From assembly GCA_014621425.1 (NCBI GenBank), contig JAANBB010000390.1:1-38728 (forward strand): a stretch of 38,728 nt of DNA, given 5' to 3'. The notes beneath the pieces were generated by a model that was given only the letters and a program-made list of their open reading frames with translations, was not told the origin of the DNA and did not search any database. Positions within the stretch are counted from its first letter, which is position 1. Each line of letters begins with the position of its first letter. Below are positions 1 to 10,914 of this stretch, one piece after another. This DNA is from Cylindrodendrum hubeiense (Eukaryota > Ascomycota > Sordariomycetes > Hypocreales > Nectriaceae). Both the position numbers and the translations under genes were made by a program.

Positions 1-670
1 TCGCAACCCGCTGCTTCTGCTTCTGCTGCCACTGCCGCCACCCCCGCCGCCGCCGCTGCTACCGATGCTCCCGCCAAGGAGGTATCCGGCTGGCAGACTG
101 CTGGTTCTGATTCGAAGCGACAGAACCGCCCCCAGTCCATCTCCGGTACCCCCACCGAGAAGGAGGGTACTCTAGGATACGTTAAGTATGTCACAGAGAA
201 GGTCCAGGAGGCGGACCTCCGAGCGGCCCTTGCCGCTCACGGCGAGTTGACTTACTTTGATATCAACCGCCAGAAGGTATGTGACTTAATATGATAGCTT
301 TGGGAAACGACCGCTGACCACGATCCAGAACTGCGCCTTTGTCGAGTATAAGACCCCCGAGGGTTACCAGACCGCTGTCGCCGCCAACCCTCACACTGTG
401 AACGGCGAGAACATCGTTGTTGAGCCTCGTCGACCCAAGGCCAACGCCTATGGAGGCAGCAGCTACGGATCCACCCGAGGAGGCGTCGCTGGTCGTGGTC
501 GCGGTGGTTTTGAGGGAGGTAACCGATCTGGCAGCCAAGGCCCCCGTGGTAACTTCTCTGGCCAGAACCGAGGCCGTGGTGGTGCTGCCCGAGGCCGTGG
601 TGGCGCCCAGGCTGCTGCCCCTGCTGCCCCAGCTGCTGCCGCCGCCGCCACCGCCGCCAACAACGCCTAA
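1..670 (+). CDS. NTF2/RRM (G3BP-like) RNA-binding protein, C-terminal part
   Basis: The coding sequence is open from the first base in frame 1, so the 5' end lies outside the window. Exons are 1-276 and 329-670; the intron 277-328 has a GTATGT donor and CAG acceptor. Visible are an Ala/Thr/Pro-rich linker, then one RRM. Its RNP2-like strand is near GYVKYVTEKV and its RNP1-like strand near NCAFVEYK, spliced across the intron. The tail has many RGG/RG repeats (GRGRGGF, NRGRGGAARGRGG) and ends in an Ala-rich run. This order fits fungal relatives of G3BP (NTF2 domain, linker, RRM, RGG tail), which bind RNA and join stress granules. The NTF2 half is not in view, so the family call rests on the RRM and tail; another RRM-RGG protein is possible. 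Confidence 0.75.
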
Positions 671-3600
671 AGGGTCAGCTTACATTACCGCGAACCTAGG
701 GTGACCGGTATGAGGTCAGCTCTCGACACTACTTAACGAGATGCTGGCAGGTGGTGGCTGAGATAAGGGCGAGATGGTGGTGCAATTATAAGCACCGCAA
801 CCATGTCAAGAGGCAGATGATGCCATGAAGACAAACACATAACACCAATGGAAATAGGGAAGGATCATAGGACGGATAGGGAGGAGCGGAGTTGGGCATT
901 CCCTTTGGAGGGGAGTCGGAGTTAGAGCCGGAGTCATGATTGTTCGTTTTTTCAGTTTTCGCTGCTTTGCGCGCTGCATCTGCATCTAATCCTCCCCGAC
1001 CGACGATTTGGCTCATGGATTCAGCAAAAAAAGGGAAAAAGGTCCTTGGCTGGGAGCTCGGATTTTGGCATCATTACTACCTAATGGCCGTGTATATTTT
1101 CACAAAAAGCGAAGGGGACGGGGAATAGAGGCTGGAGTCGGATGGTGCACACAAAGGGCGGAGGGCGAGATGACGGACAGGAGCATAGGGATAGGAAACC
1201 TAGGACGAAAGAGGCCTGGATAGGCCCGGCTGGAAGCTGGACAGAAAGGAACCATATCTGTACGTTCTACTGTTGCAAAATAATCATCAGTACCTTTGGT
1301 CTGAGGGGAGTTTGGCGGACAGTTGAGGAGGGGTTGGGCAAAACTGATACCAACAAAGTTGAATGAAGAAATCATGCAAAAGTTGATCATGACAAGGCAA
1401 GACCGAGCCAGGTTGCTCAGCGCAAAGCTGGTCAAAATTGATGTGAGATTGACACGAGCAAAATCAAAGTGGCTCATAGTGACGATGGATCGATGATGGA
1501 TCTATGACAGTAGACATGATGAATCAGCTCATGGCAATTACAACCGACACGGGCCCGAAGAGTCGAGTGGTTCGCTACGCAAGAGTTCTCATGAATGACC
1601 TTTTGTGGTTGGGGAAAGGACTTTTGTGAATGACAATACGTAATAAAGTGTTGCTTGATCTTGACCGATTGTTAGTCGGGTGGTCCGGGGGGGTTTATTC
1701 TCCGGGGGTGTCGGGCCCTCGGGGGACTCGGAGGGGGTGGATGTACCCACCTCCGGGAGGGGGAGACGGGGAAAAGTTCCGTTACGACCTTCTCAAAGCA
1801 GGCAACTGCGGGTATAGATGTTATGGTTATGGTAGCAGGGAGTAGGCGGGCAGACTACATATTGCTGGAGCGAAGTTTTGCCAGAGAGAACAGACCGGGA
1901 TTGCGAAATTCGGCTGTCCGGGTGAGTCGGGCGGTGTTGCTGCCATGTGCCGAAGATCCGGGGGAGGATTTAGATGATCGGGGGGTGGGAAAGGGTCCGA
2001 GAGGATGCAGAGAGTGATATGGCGGGCGCAACCACGAGGGAAAGTGGACGAGCATGGGGATGCGCGCGGCAGAGGAGAGATGGGGATGGAGATGGGGATG
2101 GGGATGGGGATGAGGATCGGCACCTAAGCAGCATGGCTGTTTGGTGAGGCCCTGAGTGGGTGGGCTTGTCTGGGTACCAGATCGGCCGGTACATTGAGGA
2201 TTGGGTGTACTGTATGTATGTAAACCAGGGACTGCATAGCACATACATAGTAGGTAGGCCTGTGATGTCGGGGTTGGGAGGTGAAGGGGGTGGTAATTGT
2301 GATCGAAAGGTCCGCAAGCCCGGGCCCAGTAATGTCAGCATGGATGCTACGTAATGTTTGAGAACATCTTGGGGCAATGTCAACGGCAATGTCGTCTTGC
2401 GCAGCAGCGCAGGGTTGAAACGGAGGTTTTTTTGATCAGGAGTCTCCCGATCATGCACCATGACCAATACCCTTGGGCCTTGGACCATCTGGCGTCTGGA
2501 TAGTCACTCATGCTTTTACAACGCATGGCCCGGGGACGGGAAGGGGGGTTACATCCCACACCACGGCTCCTAGGTTGTGTTAGTAGTGTGGCAGTCAAAG
2601 AGTCGGCCCTGTTGATTATCCCGTAAGACGGGGGATTCTTGTTGTTAACGGACGAGACGAACGTGATTAGTTTCCTCCCCCCCTCCAAATCGGGCCAGTT
2701 GTGTGCCCTGGCATGCAACCAGGCGGTAAAATAAAATAAAAAGATCTGGCGATGGCGGCGATGCAAAGGGGCCCGCATGATGCGTCGGAGTTAAGGGTTA
2801 GGAGAGCCGATGACAGGCGATCGCAGGGGCGTGCTTGGACAAGACGGACAACACAGACGAAGCAGCGTGTGCACGTGTGCTGCTCATTGTCCAGTTCACT
2901 GCCCGTGCGGGCCTGTATTTTACTGTGTTGCCGTGGCCGAAAGGATGGATTCATTCCCGGTGACTGCATTCTCCGTACTACGTACGACGTACAAAGTCGA
3001 ATAGAAAGTGGCAATGATACGGGATGAATCTTAATACGGGAAGTGGATACAGGGCAACCTACATGCCTAAAAAGAACGGCCGAGGAGGTGGAAGACCGAG
3101 CCGGAAGATGGGGCGCCCCTGCTAATGCTGCTATGGAGTACGCCGTACTGTGTATTGCTAATGCTGATGCGACTCGCAGCGCTGGTTTTGGTTGGCGCCC
3201 GGGGGGGTGGGCTGCACCTCTTTCAAAGGTGCCAAGGCTGCGGCAAAAGTTCCTCTTCCAGCGGCTTGGGCCATGCCATTGGGACCCAGGACGTCGAAAC
3301 GAGCAGAGGGTACGCGTCCCTCCCGCACGGCGGACGGGCTACTGGCGATCGCCTTGCAGCGAGAGCCACAGGAACGAAAAGGTACTTTTTGTCTCAGACC
3401 GTCTCCGGATCCCTCGAGGTCCGGCCGGTTGGTGGGTTCATTCTTGTCTGCGACAGTGGAGATGATGGTTATTTGATACTGCAGATCCGCGAAGATGACG
3501 GATCACAGTTTCGAGCGCTTGTTGCTGCTACTGTGGCGAGACGTACTGTGTAGTACTGCGCATAGCGGCGGTAGTTGGGTTTGCCAATGAAGTAAAAGTC

Positions 3601-5768
3601 TTGGAGGGAGATCTGGGCTTGGCTGGACCCGGCTCCCAAGACGATGACTTGCAGACGGCCGGCGATTTTCGAGGGCCGAGAGGCGCACCCGGAGCCCAGT
3701 CCAGACTCCCGGCCGAGAGTCTCGACGTGCTACGTCCAGAGCACCCGGGGCGGGCTCGTCGAGTTACATCCTGGCGCGCCCGTATTATTAATAACGGTCC
3801 TTGGCATAGTAGCAGCAAGATGAAAGGAAGCCGTGCACCTCGTGATCGCCTAATCATGTACGATCAATTCCCCTAAGAGTAATCGCCGGGAAGGCCTCAA
3901 ACGTTACGGTCAGTCAATCAATCAATCATCAACCAGTTCCATCAGTTCAATCAATCTCGGACCGCAAACAAAAGGCCGCTCCCCAGGCCCTCCCGTCAGC
4001 TGTGCCGCAACATCCGTGGTGGGAAAACTCACCTACCCGTCCGGGCCTAGCGGCGCCCTTTGCCTCGCGCCTGCCCTGGCCACCCTACTTCCCTACTTCC
4101 CCACAGCACCAGCAGCACCAGCAGCACAGCACGCACCGCACGCACCGCACGCAGGCCGGCCCCCAAGAAGGTACGCCGACACCACTCACGTACACGCTCG
4201 CTCACTCCTGCTCACTCCTGCCCGGGCCAGCCTGTCAAACGAGCGGACGGCCCTGTGGCCCTAGTGGGGCGCGCGTGGGCCGTGGGACCGCGCCCGGGGG
4301 ACCTTTTGGCGGCAATGGGGCCGGGGGTCGGACCTGCCAGGTTAGAGCCAGGTTCAAGCCATGCCCTTCCAGTCCATGTTCGCTCTCTTTGCTCTCTTTG
4401 CTCCCCCCCCCCGTCATTGCCATGTGCCCGATTGAGTGAAGGGACCAGTAGCCATTGAGCCAGTGATCCAGCGAGCCAGTGAGTTGCCGTGTCTGTTGAG
4501 TGAGTTCCTTTGCTTGTCGCAGACAAAACGGACAGTGCGACCGACCCAGCCGCGCCTTCCCCGAAGGTACCATACCGTGCCTGTCGCATCGTATTGGGCC
4601 CTATCACAAACCCGCACGGCGGCATCACCACCTCGCTTCGCCTCTCTGTCGTCGACAAACATCCCCAGGCCGGACAGCCGCAAAAAAACCCTCGTCGGCG
4701 CATCTCCGCTCGCTCCCCCATTGCGAACAATTCTCCAACTCGAGGCCTGGCATCCGCAGGGGTTGATCGACAGCCACCATTTTCTCCGTTCCACGTACCA
4801 AGATTTACCCCGAACTCCGGCGACGCACAGCACGCGCACAGTACTTCCAGGCGTGCGGCTCGCAGCCACCCCGGGTGGCGGCTCCATCGCATCGGATCCC
4901 GCCATTGACGAACAAACTAAAAGCAGAGACAAACCAATACAGTCGCACTCTATCAATTATCAATCCCGCCAGGGGGGCCGCCTGCTCGTGCGCTCATCTC
5001 GCCACCCTCTGCCGGTGCTACGATCCACACCCTCAGGCACCCTCAGGGCTGCGCTGCTCTGCGACTCTGCTACTCTGGGATCGCCTCTCGCTCTCTCCGG
5101 GTTCCCAGACGGACTCGATCCCTCCTCCATCTCGCTCCATCCGCCCTCTCGGATTTCCCACTCCACTCCCTCTCTCCGCCCAACGTGGGGCCCTTCTCGA
5201 AAGCCCTGCCGTCGCTCCATCCACTGCTTCTCCTTCCGCCGTCCGCCGTCCGCCTTCCGTCTGTCGCCTGTCTCCGCCGCCGCCCTGACCCTGCGATCCT
5301 AGTTTCGAACAAAAGAGCCGCCGTGTGTTCCACGCCCCTTCCATTCCCATTCCCAACCCCATCCCCCATCAAATCCGACTGCGGCACCGACTCCATCTGC
5401 GGCAACGACTGGTCCGTCGCGTTGCCCATCTCCAGACTCCCAGTCCCACTCGGCGCACACCCCCCTCAGACCTCCGCCCAAACCCCCTGGTGCTTGTGCC
5501 CGTCCTTCGATGACGGACGGCCCTCGCCTCGGCTCCACGCTGACTGTCCGCTCGTCGTCCTTGTTCCTCTGTTGGCTCTCTCGCATTCTGACTCCTCTAA
5601 CTCTCTCCACTGAACTCCAGAGCGGGTCGTTATGATCACTCTCTCCAGCCTGCCGCCCTCTACGGAGACTCCTGCGGCGACGGTCCCTTGAGGCGCACGC
5701 CCCCAAACCCTTCGACTCGTCCCGCTCATCCCACCGCTTCGCGGTCGTCAGACGTCTCGAGACGCTCG
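671..5768. other. gene-free region with G-rich and pyrimidine-rich blocks
   Basis: I see no convincing gene here. Open frames are short, overlap in several frames and on both strands, and mostly lack ATG starts. The left part (about 1650-2350) is G-rich on the + strand. The right part (about 4000-5760) is strongly C/T-rich on the + strand, as is common in promoters and long 5' leaders of filamentous fungi, and it leads into the PH-domain gene. Short CAG/CAC repeats lie at about 4105-4160. Confidence 0.6.
2080..2116 (+). repeat. GGGGAT-type hexamer repeat, G-rich
   Basis: About six imperfect copies of a six-base G-rich unit (GATGGG) occur in a row. Several GGGG runs sit close together, so the + strand could form a G-quadruplex. 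It lies in non-coding sequence. Confidence 0.7.
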
Positions 5769-5776
5769 TATATAAG
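5769..5776 (+). promoter_or_regulatory. TATA-like box close to the PH-domain ORF
   Basis: TATATAAG lies only 15 bases before the first ATG at 5791. If it is a working TATA box, transcription would begin at or after that ATG and the ATG at 5875 would be used. It may instead be chance sequence in a long leader. Confidence 0.3.
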
Positions 5777-5790
5777 TCCGGCCTCCCCCC

Positions 5791-7104
5791 ATGGAACCCG
5801 GCAGGGTCCCGGCCGAGGACGATGGACTATCTCCGACAGCTCCTACATCGCCGCCTGAGAGGCGGCGCGTCTCGATGGAAGAGGACTTCTTCTACCAGCA
5901 GGTCATGACGAGCCCCCGCCGTCCCTCGCAGCCGCCCCCATACCAGCCCGATCGGTCTCCGACGTCTACCTCTCAACATGGAAAGGGATCCAGGAAGGGA
6001 AAAGAGGTCGCGACTGGTGGGGGCGACGACGAAAGCCGCTACCCAATCACCAAAGAAGAGGAGGACGAACTACCAGAATACAACACCTCGATAGCGCTAG
6101 AAGGCGTCTTCTGCAAGAAACAAGAGATCGAAAACACCACAAAGAGGGCCGAGGATCGCCAATGGCACACCGTATACGTTAGGCTCAACGGAACCGCCCT
6201 CAACATCCATGAAGTAAAGAAAGCCTGGAGCTGGGGGAGGACCCGTGACGATGGTCCGTCTATAGACCCCGATAACCCACCATGGATCAAGAAATCGAAG
6301 CTCGAGAGGTCCTACAGTCTGCTCTACGCCGATGTTGGCATTGCTGCCGACTACAAGAAGTGAGTCAACTCTTGCGCCCGCACCAACCCGTGTAAAGCCC
6401 CGTGAACCCAAGTGCTAACGTTGGATAGACGTCGGTATGTAATTCGCATCCGCGCAGAAACAGACCAGTTCCTCCTGTCCTGTGTCGAACTAAGCACCTT
6501 CGTCAAGTGGCTAGAGGGCTTGTTCGCCGCCATCGACGTTGCCACCCCTTTAGACGATCGGGATTTCCCCCGCGACATGTCCATCCCTCGAGTCCAGCGG
6601 ATTCGCTGGTTTCGTGGCGAGGATCCAACCCCTACCACCGTCGACTTGACAGAACTTGACCTCCCGGAGGATCGACTTGATGAAGCGTCGTCGTCTCAAG
6701 TCGAGCGCCGGCCGTCTACCTCACCACCACCAGTACCTCCAGAACCTGAGATACAGGTAGAACCCAAGACAGAGGGTCGACCAGAACATCCCCCGCGGAT
6801 CGACCCAGTCCACCGGTTCAGCACAACGTCGTATCCTAACCTTGCCATCGACCCTGCCTCGGGCAAATGGTTTCCAGAACATCGATGGTCAAGAGCCCAT
6901 GACATGCTCTATGCCAAGCTATGCTACAGTAATCTCCTATTCAGGAGCCCCCGCAAGTCTAACTACATCATTTGCAAAGGCAAGCAGTGGTATGTGGATT
7001 GGTCAACAGGTCGCATGGTGAGGGTATTACCTCCGGCTTATGGCGAGGTCGACGACTATTTCGGGTCCTGGCAGGTGGTCCACACAGACAACAGGAGGAT
7101 ATAG
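5791..7104 (+). CDS. PH-domain protein of filamentous fungi
   Basis: Exons are 5791-6359 and 6429-7104, giving 414 aa. The intron has a GTGAGT donor, a TGCTAAC branch site and a TAG acceptor; splicing joins AA to A and keeps the frame. The N-terminus is Pro/Ser-rich and disordered. A pleckstrin-homology fold spans about residues 104-225: a first strand near ALEGVFCKKQ, a WHTVYVRLNG strand, YVIRIRAETDQFLLSC and a C-terminal helix with the typical Trp (FVKWLEGLF). A Pro-rich linker and a conserved Trp-rich C-terminal block (WYVDWSTGRMVRVLPPAYG) follow. PH domains usually bind phosphoinositides or proteins at membranes; the role here is unknown. The start could be M1 or M29 (5875), because a TATA-like box sits just upstream of M1. 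The gene converges with Nnf1. Confidence 0.85.
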
Positions 7105-7455
7105 AGTTACACGGTTCCCAACGACGCGGAGACGAACATTACGGTCCATCTACGGTTCAACATTTCTTACTTTCCCTCGGAGCATTCCAACGGCGGTCCT
7201 GGAAAATCACAGCATCGACATCATTCATCATTATCGTTATCATCATCATCATCCATTATCTCATAAAGAATGTATGCCAAGATGGCATCATTCACCTCAC
7301 ACAAAGTACCATTATCCCGAAGACACTTACCTCACTCAACACTTCGAGGAGCACCTTGGTCATACCAGCCCCTTGAAAGGATATGCCGCTCCCTCACGAA
7401 GACGACTTTTCAATACAAGCTACAGGTTATTTCCTTGGATTCTCTGATTTGTTTG

Positions 7456-7463
7456 TGTATATC
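7456..7463 (+). promoter_or_regulatory. PUF-type site TGTATATC in 3' region
   Basis: This matches UGUANAU[A/C], in the likely 3' UTR of the PH-domain gene. Confidence 0.35.
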
Positions 7464-7648
7464 TTGCATATATGGGCGCGTTCAGGGGTGCATTGGCCAT
7501 ACTGGCAGGGGACTTGACGTATACATGGGCCGGAGTTACATTTCTTTTTGATTTACAGCCTTTTTGATCCATTCGTGGCAGTGGAGTCTTTGGGGCGGCA
7601 TGCGTTTTGCACGGAGAATGGTTTCCATCTCCAACAGCGTGTGTTTTT

Positions 7649-7656
7649 TGTACATA
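7649..7656 (+). promoter_or_regulatory. PUF-type site TGTACATA in 3' region
   Basis: This matches UGUANAUA, in the likely 3' UTR of the PH-domain gene. Confidence 0.4.
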
Positions 7657-7685
7657 TCAACCACTTTGAGACGCATGGCGTTGCC

Positions 7686-7693
7686 TGTATATA
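7686..7693 (+). promoter_or_regulatory. PUF3/Pumilio consensus TGTATATA in 3' region
   Basis: This is an exact UGUAUAUA with C at position -2, the context yeast Puf3 prefers. It lies about 130 bases before the AATAAA at 7820. Confidence 0.5.
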
Positions 7694-7819
7694 GGAACAT
7701 ACGAATCGAAGACGTTAAGTACTGATATATACTATGAGCTCCCTGAGAATTATGTTGTATTGTGTCCCAAACCGTGCGAGAAAGTGAATAAGTCGTAACT
7801 GTATGGCTTCATAAGGCAA

Positions 7820-7825
7820 AATAAA
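7820..7825 (+). terminator. polyadenylation signal AATAAA for the PH-domain gene
   Basis: This is a canonical AATAAA in an A-rich stretch downstream of the stop codon at 7104 and before the convergent Nnf1 stop. Confidence 0.4.
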
Positions 7826-7982
7826 ACAAAACAAAAGTGGTATCATTAACATAGCCTTGGTCATTTCCCCATATCCAATCCTGACTTTTCATGGGGTTCT
7901 TTTGCCTTCTACTGAGCCAAGAATCGGGCACTCGAATCTCCGAACATGGTCCCATCCGTCAGGAGATGTGCCTCGACCGCGG

Positions 7983-8932
7983 TCATGACCTCTGTGCCCC
8001 CGCCGCCTCAACCGCGGCAAGCCCCTCCCTCGTTTCAGCAGCCAGATCATCCGCGACAGGCCGGAGCGCGTCATTGGCGACCTGGACGTCGGCAACCACG
8101 GCATCGAGGCGGTCGAGCAGGGCGGCAATCTCGGCACGCTGGCGACGGACCTCGTCGTACAACAGAGCATTCTGAGACTGGGTCGTCTGTAGGCGGGCAT
8201 TGAGCTGCGACTGGTGGGCGGTGAGCGCCGGGTGCAGGTGGGCAGCGAGGATGGCGTTGGGCGGGAGCAGGTGAGGGCTGTCATGATTGTCAGCGCAAGG
8301 GTTAGGGTTAGGGGGGATTCGGGGGGCGCTGACGGTGTTGGTGGTGTCGTGTCGGCGGCGGACGATGATGATTCCGCGCGGCGGTGGGAGGCGTCGCTGA
8401 TGAGGCTCTCGAGGTCGTTCAGCTTGGGGATAACCTGTCGGACGACCATGATGTTTTCAAATTCCTTCTGCAAGCCCGGGACGATGATTAGCATCGTCGT
8501 TGTATAACCACCCCATGTTTTACCAGACTCATCCTGCCCCCGCCTCCAACACGGGACCATGAAATAAAATCGAAGATAAACATTGGAGGAGAAACTTACC
8601 TCGCACTTCTCCCCCAGCTTCTCCACCATCTGCCCCTGCACCTGCTTCAGCACACCCTCTGCTTTCTTGGCCACGGTGGGATAGCACCCGGCAAAGTTCT
8701 CCCAGGCCAGCTTCCCCAGCGTGCGCTTGAGGCGCTGCGCGTATAGCTCCTGCAGACGCGACGCGCGCGGGCCCGGTGCGACGGCCGTGTGGCGGGAGGG
8801 CAGCGGCGGGGATGCGGGCGCATCGGCGAGTTGCTCGTCCTCGTCCCCGTTTGCGACGTCGTTGGGGGCCGCTTGTTCCTCTGCGGGTGGTTCGGCGACC
8901 GGGGGGTCCTCGCTGTTCGATTGGGGCGCCAT
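7983..8932 (-). CDS. NNF1: kinetochore protein Nnf1 (MIND/Mis12 complex subunit)
   Basis: Exons, in coding order, are 8932-8600, 8467-8334 and 8277-7983, giving 253 aa. Intron 1 (132 nt) has GTAAGT/CAG borders, is a multiple of three and contains no stop, so an unspliced frame reads through it. Intron 2 (56 nt, GTCAGC donor, CTAAC branch, CAG acceptor) restores the frame of the last exon. After an acidic, disordered N-terminus, residues about 59-155 match the Nnf1 family: LQELYAQ, the WENFAGCYPT block and VIPKLNDLESLI. Exon 3 is a long amphipathic coiled coil with NARLQTTQSQNALLYDEV. Nnf1 joins Mis12/Mtw1, Dsn1 and Nsl1 in the complex linking inner kinetochore to Ndc80. The stop is the TGA at 7983-7985. 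The intron 2 donor is weak, so that border is the least certain. Confidence 0.85.
8298..8316 (+). repeat. telomere-like TTAGGG repeat inside Nnf1 intron 2
   Basis: About 2.5 copies of the fungal telomere unit lie within the intron. On the Nnf1 coding strand they read CCCTAACCCTAACCC and supply the CTAAC branch sites. Confidence 0.7.
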
Positions 8933-9601
8933 TGTGGACGGGGCTGCGTGGCTGTGATGTCTGTGACGGGTGACGATGGTGGTGATGATGGTCCATGGTG
9001 GTTTATGGTGGGAGACGCGCCGCCGATAAGGAGACGCGTGGGGTAGCTTATCGCACGTGTTTTCCCTATAATTAGTTGTACGGCATTTTGGTGGCGGTGC
9101 GCCTGGCGAACAGGGGTGTGGCTTGCAGCTGCAGAGGTGACGTGCTCCATAGAAAGAATGGAAGTCGGGTTTAATACACCTTCACAGGAATCAGGTAGAT
9201 GCTGTTGATAGCTTTGGGAATTTTTTTTAAACTTGTTAATACATCTGATCTATATTTTGAGCGACAAAAAGAAAAAAGTCTTGTTAAAGCTAACTGTGTT
9301 TGTGTTTGTATCTTGTCTCCCAGCTTCTCAGGGAGACTTCTTCGTTTGTTCGTTTCGTCCCATCATGGTCATCAAGACTCATGATGACTACTTACCATGT
9401 CCTATATATCCATATGCCCACAGCTACCCATATCTGAATATGTTCTTAATCCAGGTGTTCCGCATCCGCCTCTGTCCTGTCCATCAATTGCGTGTGCATG
9501 ACAGTATCAACAGTATCCTTCCCAAAGTCTATAGGGTATCGGTGTTAAAGAAGGAAAAATACCAAGGAAAACCATCTCCGTCCTCGTCGGATCGTATCGT
9601 T
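8933..9601. other. intergenic: Nnf1 upstream and DUF1640 gene 3' region
   Basis: This is non-coding sequence between two tandem minus-strand genes. It should hold the Nnf1 promoter and 5' leader near 8933-9150 and the 3' UTR of the mitochondrial gene nearer 9300-9601. I see no other gene. Confidence 0.5.
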
Positions 9602-10914
9602 TCAATTCGCAGTCAAAATTGCTGCCGCATCAGGCGCAGAGGTATGGTCTCGTTTGCCACCACCCCGTCGTCTCTCGTCTTCTTCCTTCTTCTTCTGGAC
9701 GGCCTCCTTCTGTCGCTCATGGCTCACATATGTGGCAAATCGCAGAGTGCCCAAGGTAAGCACCGCCATGAAAAGGATGCCTAGGACAGATCGCCGGATC
9801 AGGATCCACCGAACAGCCTCAATGTCCGACTTGGCATCGCTGCTCAGCATGATGCTAATCTTGTAATTGATTTGTTGGACCTGTGTGGGTGTTAGATTCG
9901 GATGTCTCCAAGACGGCTAGCATCGTGGCAACCTACAGCGCTCTCGACTCCCTTCTGCTCCTCTCTAACCACCATTCTGCGATCGTTGAACATGCCTCGG
10001 ACGTTGTCATTGAGCGTCAACGCCTCCTGGTTTAGTGACTGCGTCAAAATATCCACCTCGTGTTGCAGGTGCGTCCGCTGCTGTCTAAGCTGCTCCTCCT
10101 CGAGACGTCGGTTATTCTTTATCTCTGTGGCTAGCTCCGAGCATGCAGCCGTGAAGAGATAAGTCTCCTGGGTGTGATTGTTAGCGACTGTATAGGTACG
10201 CAACCGCTTCGTCAGGAGATGTTTCATCTCACATTCTCCACGTCACTCTTGCTGACCAAGCTGTCCTGGGCAACATGCAAGTGCTGGTCCAGCAGCGCGC
10301 GAATGGCCTTCATATTAGTCGTGGCCTGCTCCAGCGTGTAGCCTGCGTCCTGGAGCTGCTTCACGAGCGAGTAGCTGTCGAAGTGGTGGACGTATGGTGG
10401 CGGCGACATGGAAGGGACCTGCTTCGCTATGACCTCTGGTGGTTCCATGTGAAGGACCGCCTCGAGAGGCCCGCTCTGCTTGCCCTCCTCCCTAAGCAGC
10501 CGAGCTCGTTCCTCCTCGGAAGTTTGGTCCTGGTTCGGCTGCTGCGAGGCATTGCTCGAGGTCTGATCGGCGGACACTGTATTGTTTTGGTCGGCAGCAT
10601 CAGTTGGCGACGCGGGATCGGAGGGCTGGATCAGTTGCGGCGGCGGGCCCTGTGTCGGGTCCTGTGTCGGGTTCGTTGGTTGCTGAGGGGCATGCTGGAT
10701 CTCCTCCAAGGGAGCTGCGGCCTCAATTACGCTGGGCAAGACATCGGGAGTCTTGGGCTTGATAGCGCTCAACAATGGTTCGACTGCCTTCCCTCGCCTC
10801 CGGGCAAAGGTGCCTCTGTGCCTGGCGAGCCCCGCGGCGCGAGACGGCCCCCCCCGCGCGAGCGGCGCGCAGCACATGTGGATAGAGAGACGTCAAGCGG
10901 GCAGCGGCCGTCAT
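9602..10914 (-). CDS. mitochondrial DUF1640/CCDC90 (Fmp32/MCUR1-like) membrane protein
   Basis: Exons, in coding order, are 10914-10233, 10167-9937 and 9880-9602. Introns have GTGAGA/CAG and GTAGGT/CAG borders with a GCTAAC branch in the first. Once a one-base frame break is allowed for, the protein is about 396 aa. The N-terminus (MTAAARLTSLYPHVLRAAR) is a typical mitochondrial presequence. A Gln/Pro/Thr-rich disordered stretch follows, then DUF1640 from about residue 172 (HHFDSYSLVKQLQDAGYT) and a long coiled coil. One transmembrane helix near 335-353 (SVLGILFMAVLTLGTLRF) is followed by a charged tail. Relatives are inner-membrane proteins: yeast Fmp32, human MCUR1/CCDC90. The frame breaks at an eight-C run (10848-10855). 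Alternatively translation starts at the downstream ATG at 10877, which lacks the presequence. Confidence 0.82.
10848..10855 (-). other. C8/G8 run where the DUF1640 gene loses frame
   Basis: Upstream of this run the presequence frame is open; downstream the DUF1640 frame is open. Removing one base of the run joins them. Confidence 0.7.

Larger units (their letters stand above)
7105..7982. other. shared 3' region between convergent PH-domain and Nnf1 genes
   Basis: This is non-coding sequence between two stop codons. It holds an AATAAA at 7820-7825 (+ strand), a likely polyadenylation signal for the PH-domain gene. That would give a 3' UTR of about 730 bases. Three PUF-type motifs lie inside it. 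Confidence 0.6.

Noticed and set aside
4212..4892. Open frame of 226 codons on - strand
   Set aside because: It overlaps the equally weak + frame, with no recognisable motif, splice pattern or start context.
4436..5302. Open frame of 288 codons on + strand
   Set aside because: It begins at GTG, not ATG, has the composition of C/T-rich leader DNA and no domain. A frame of similar length lies on the opposite strand, as expected in GC-rich non-coding sequence.
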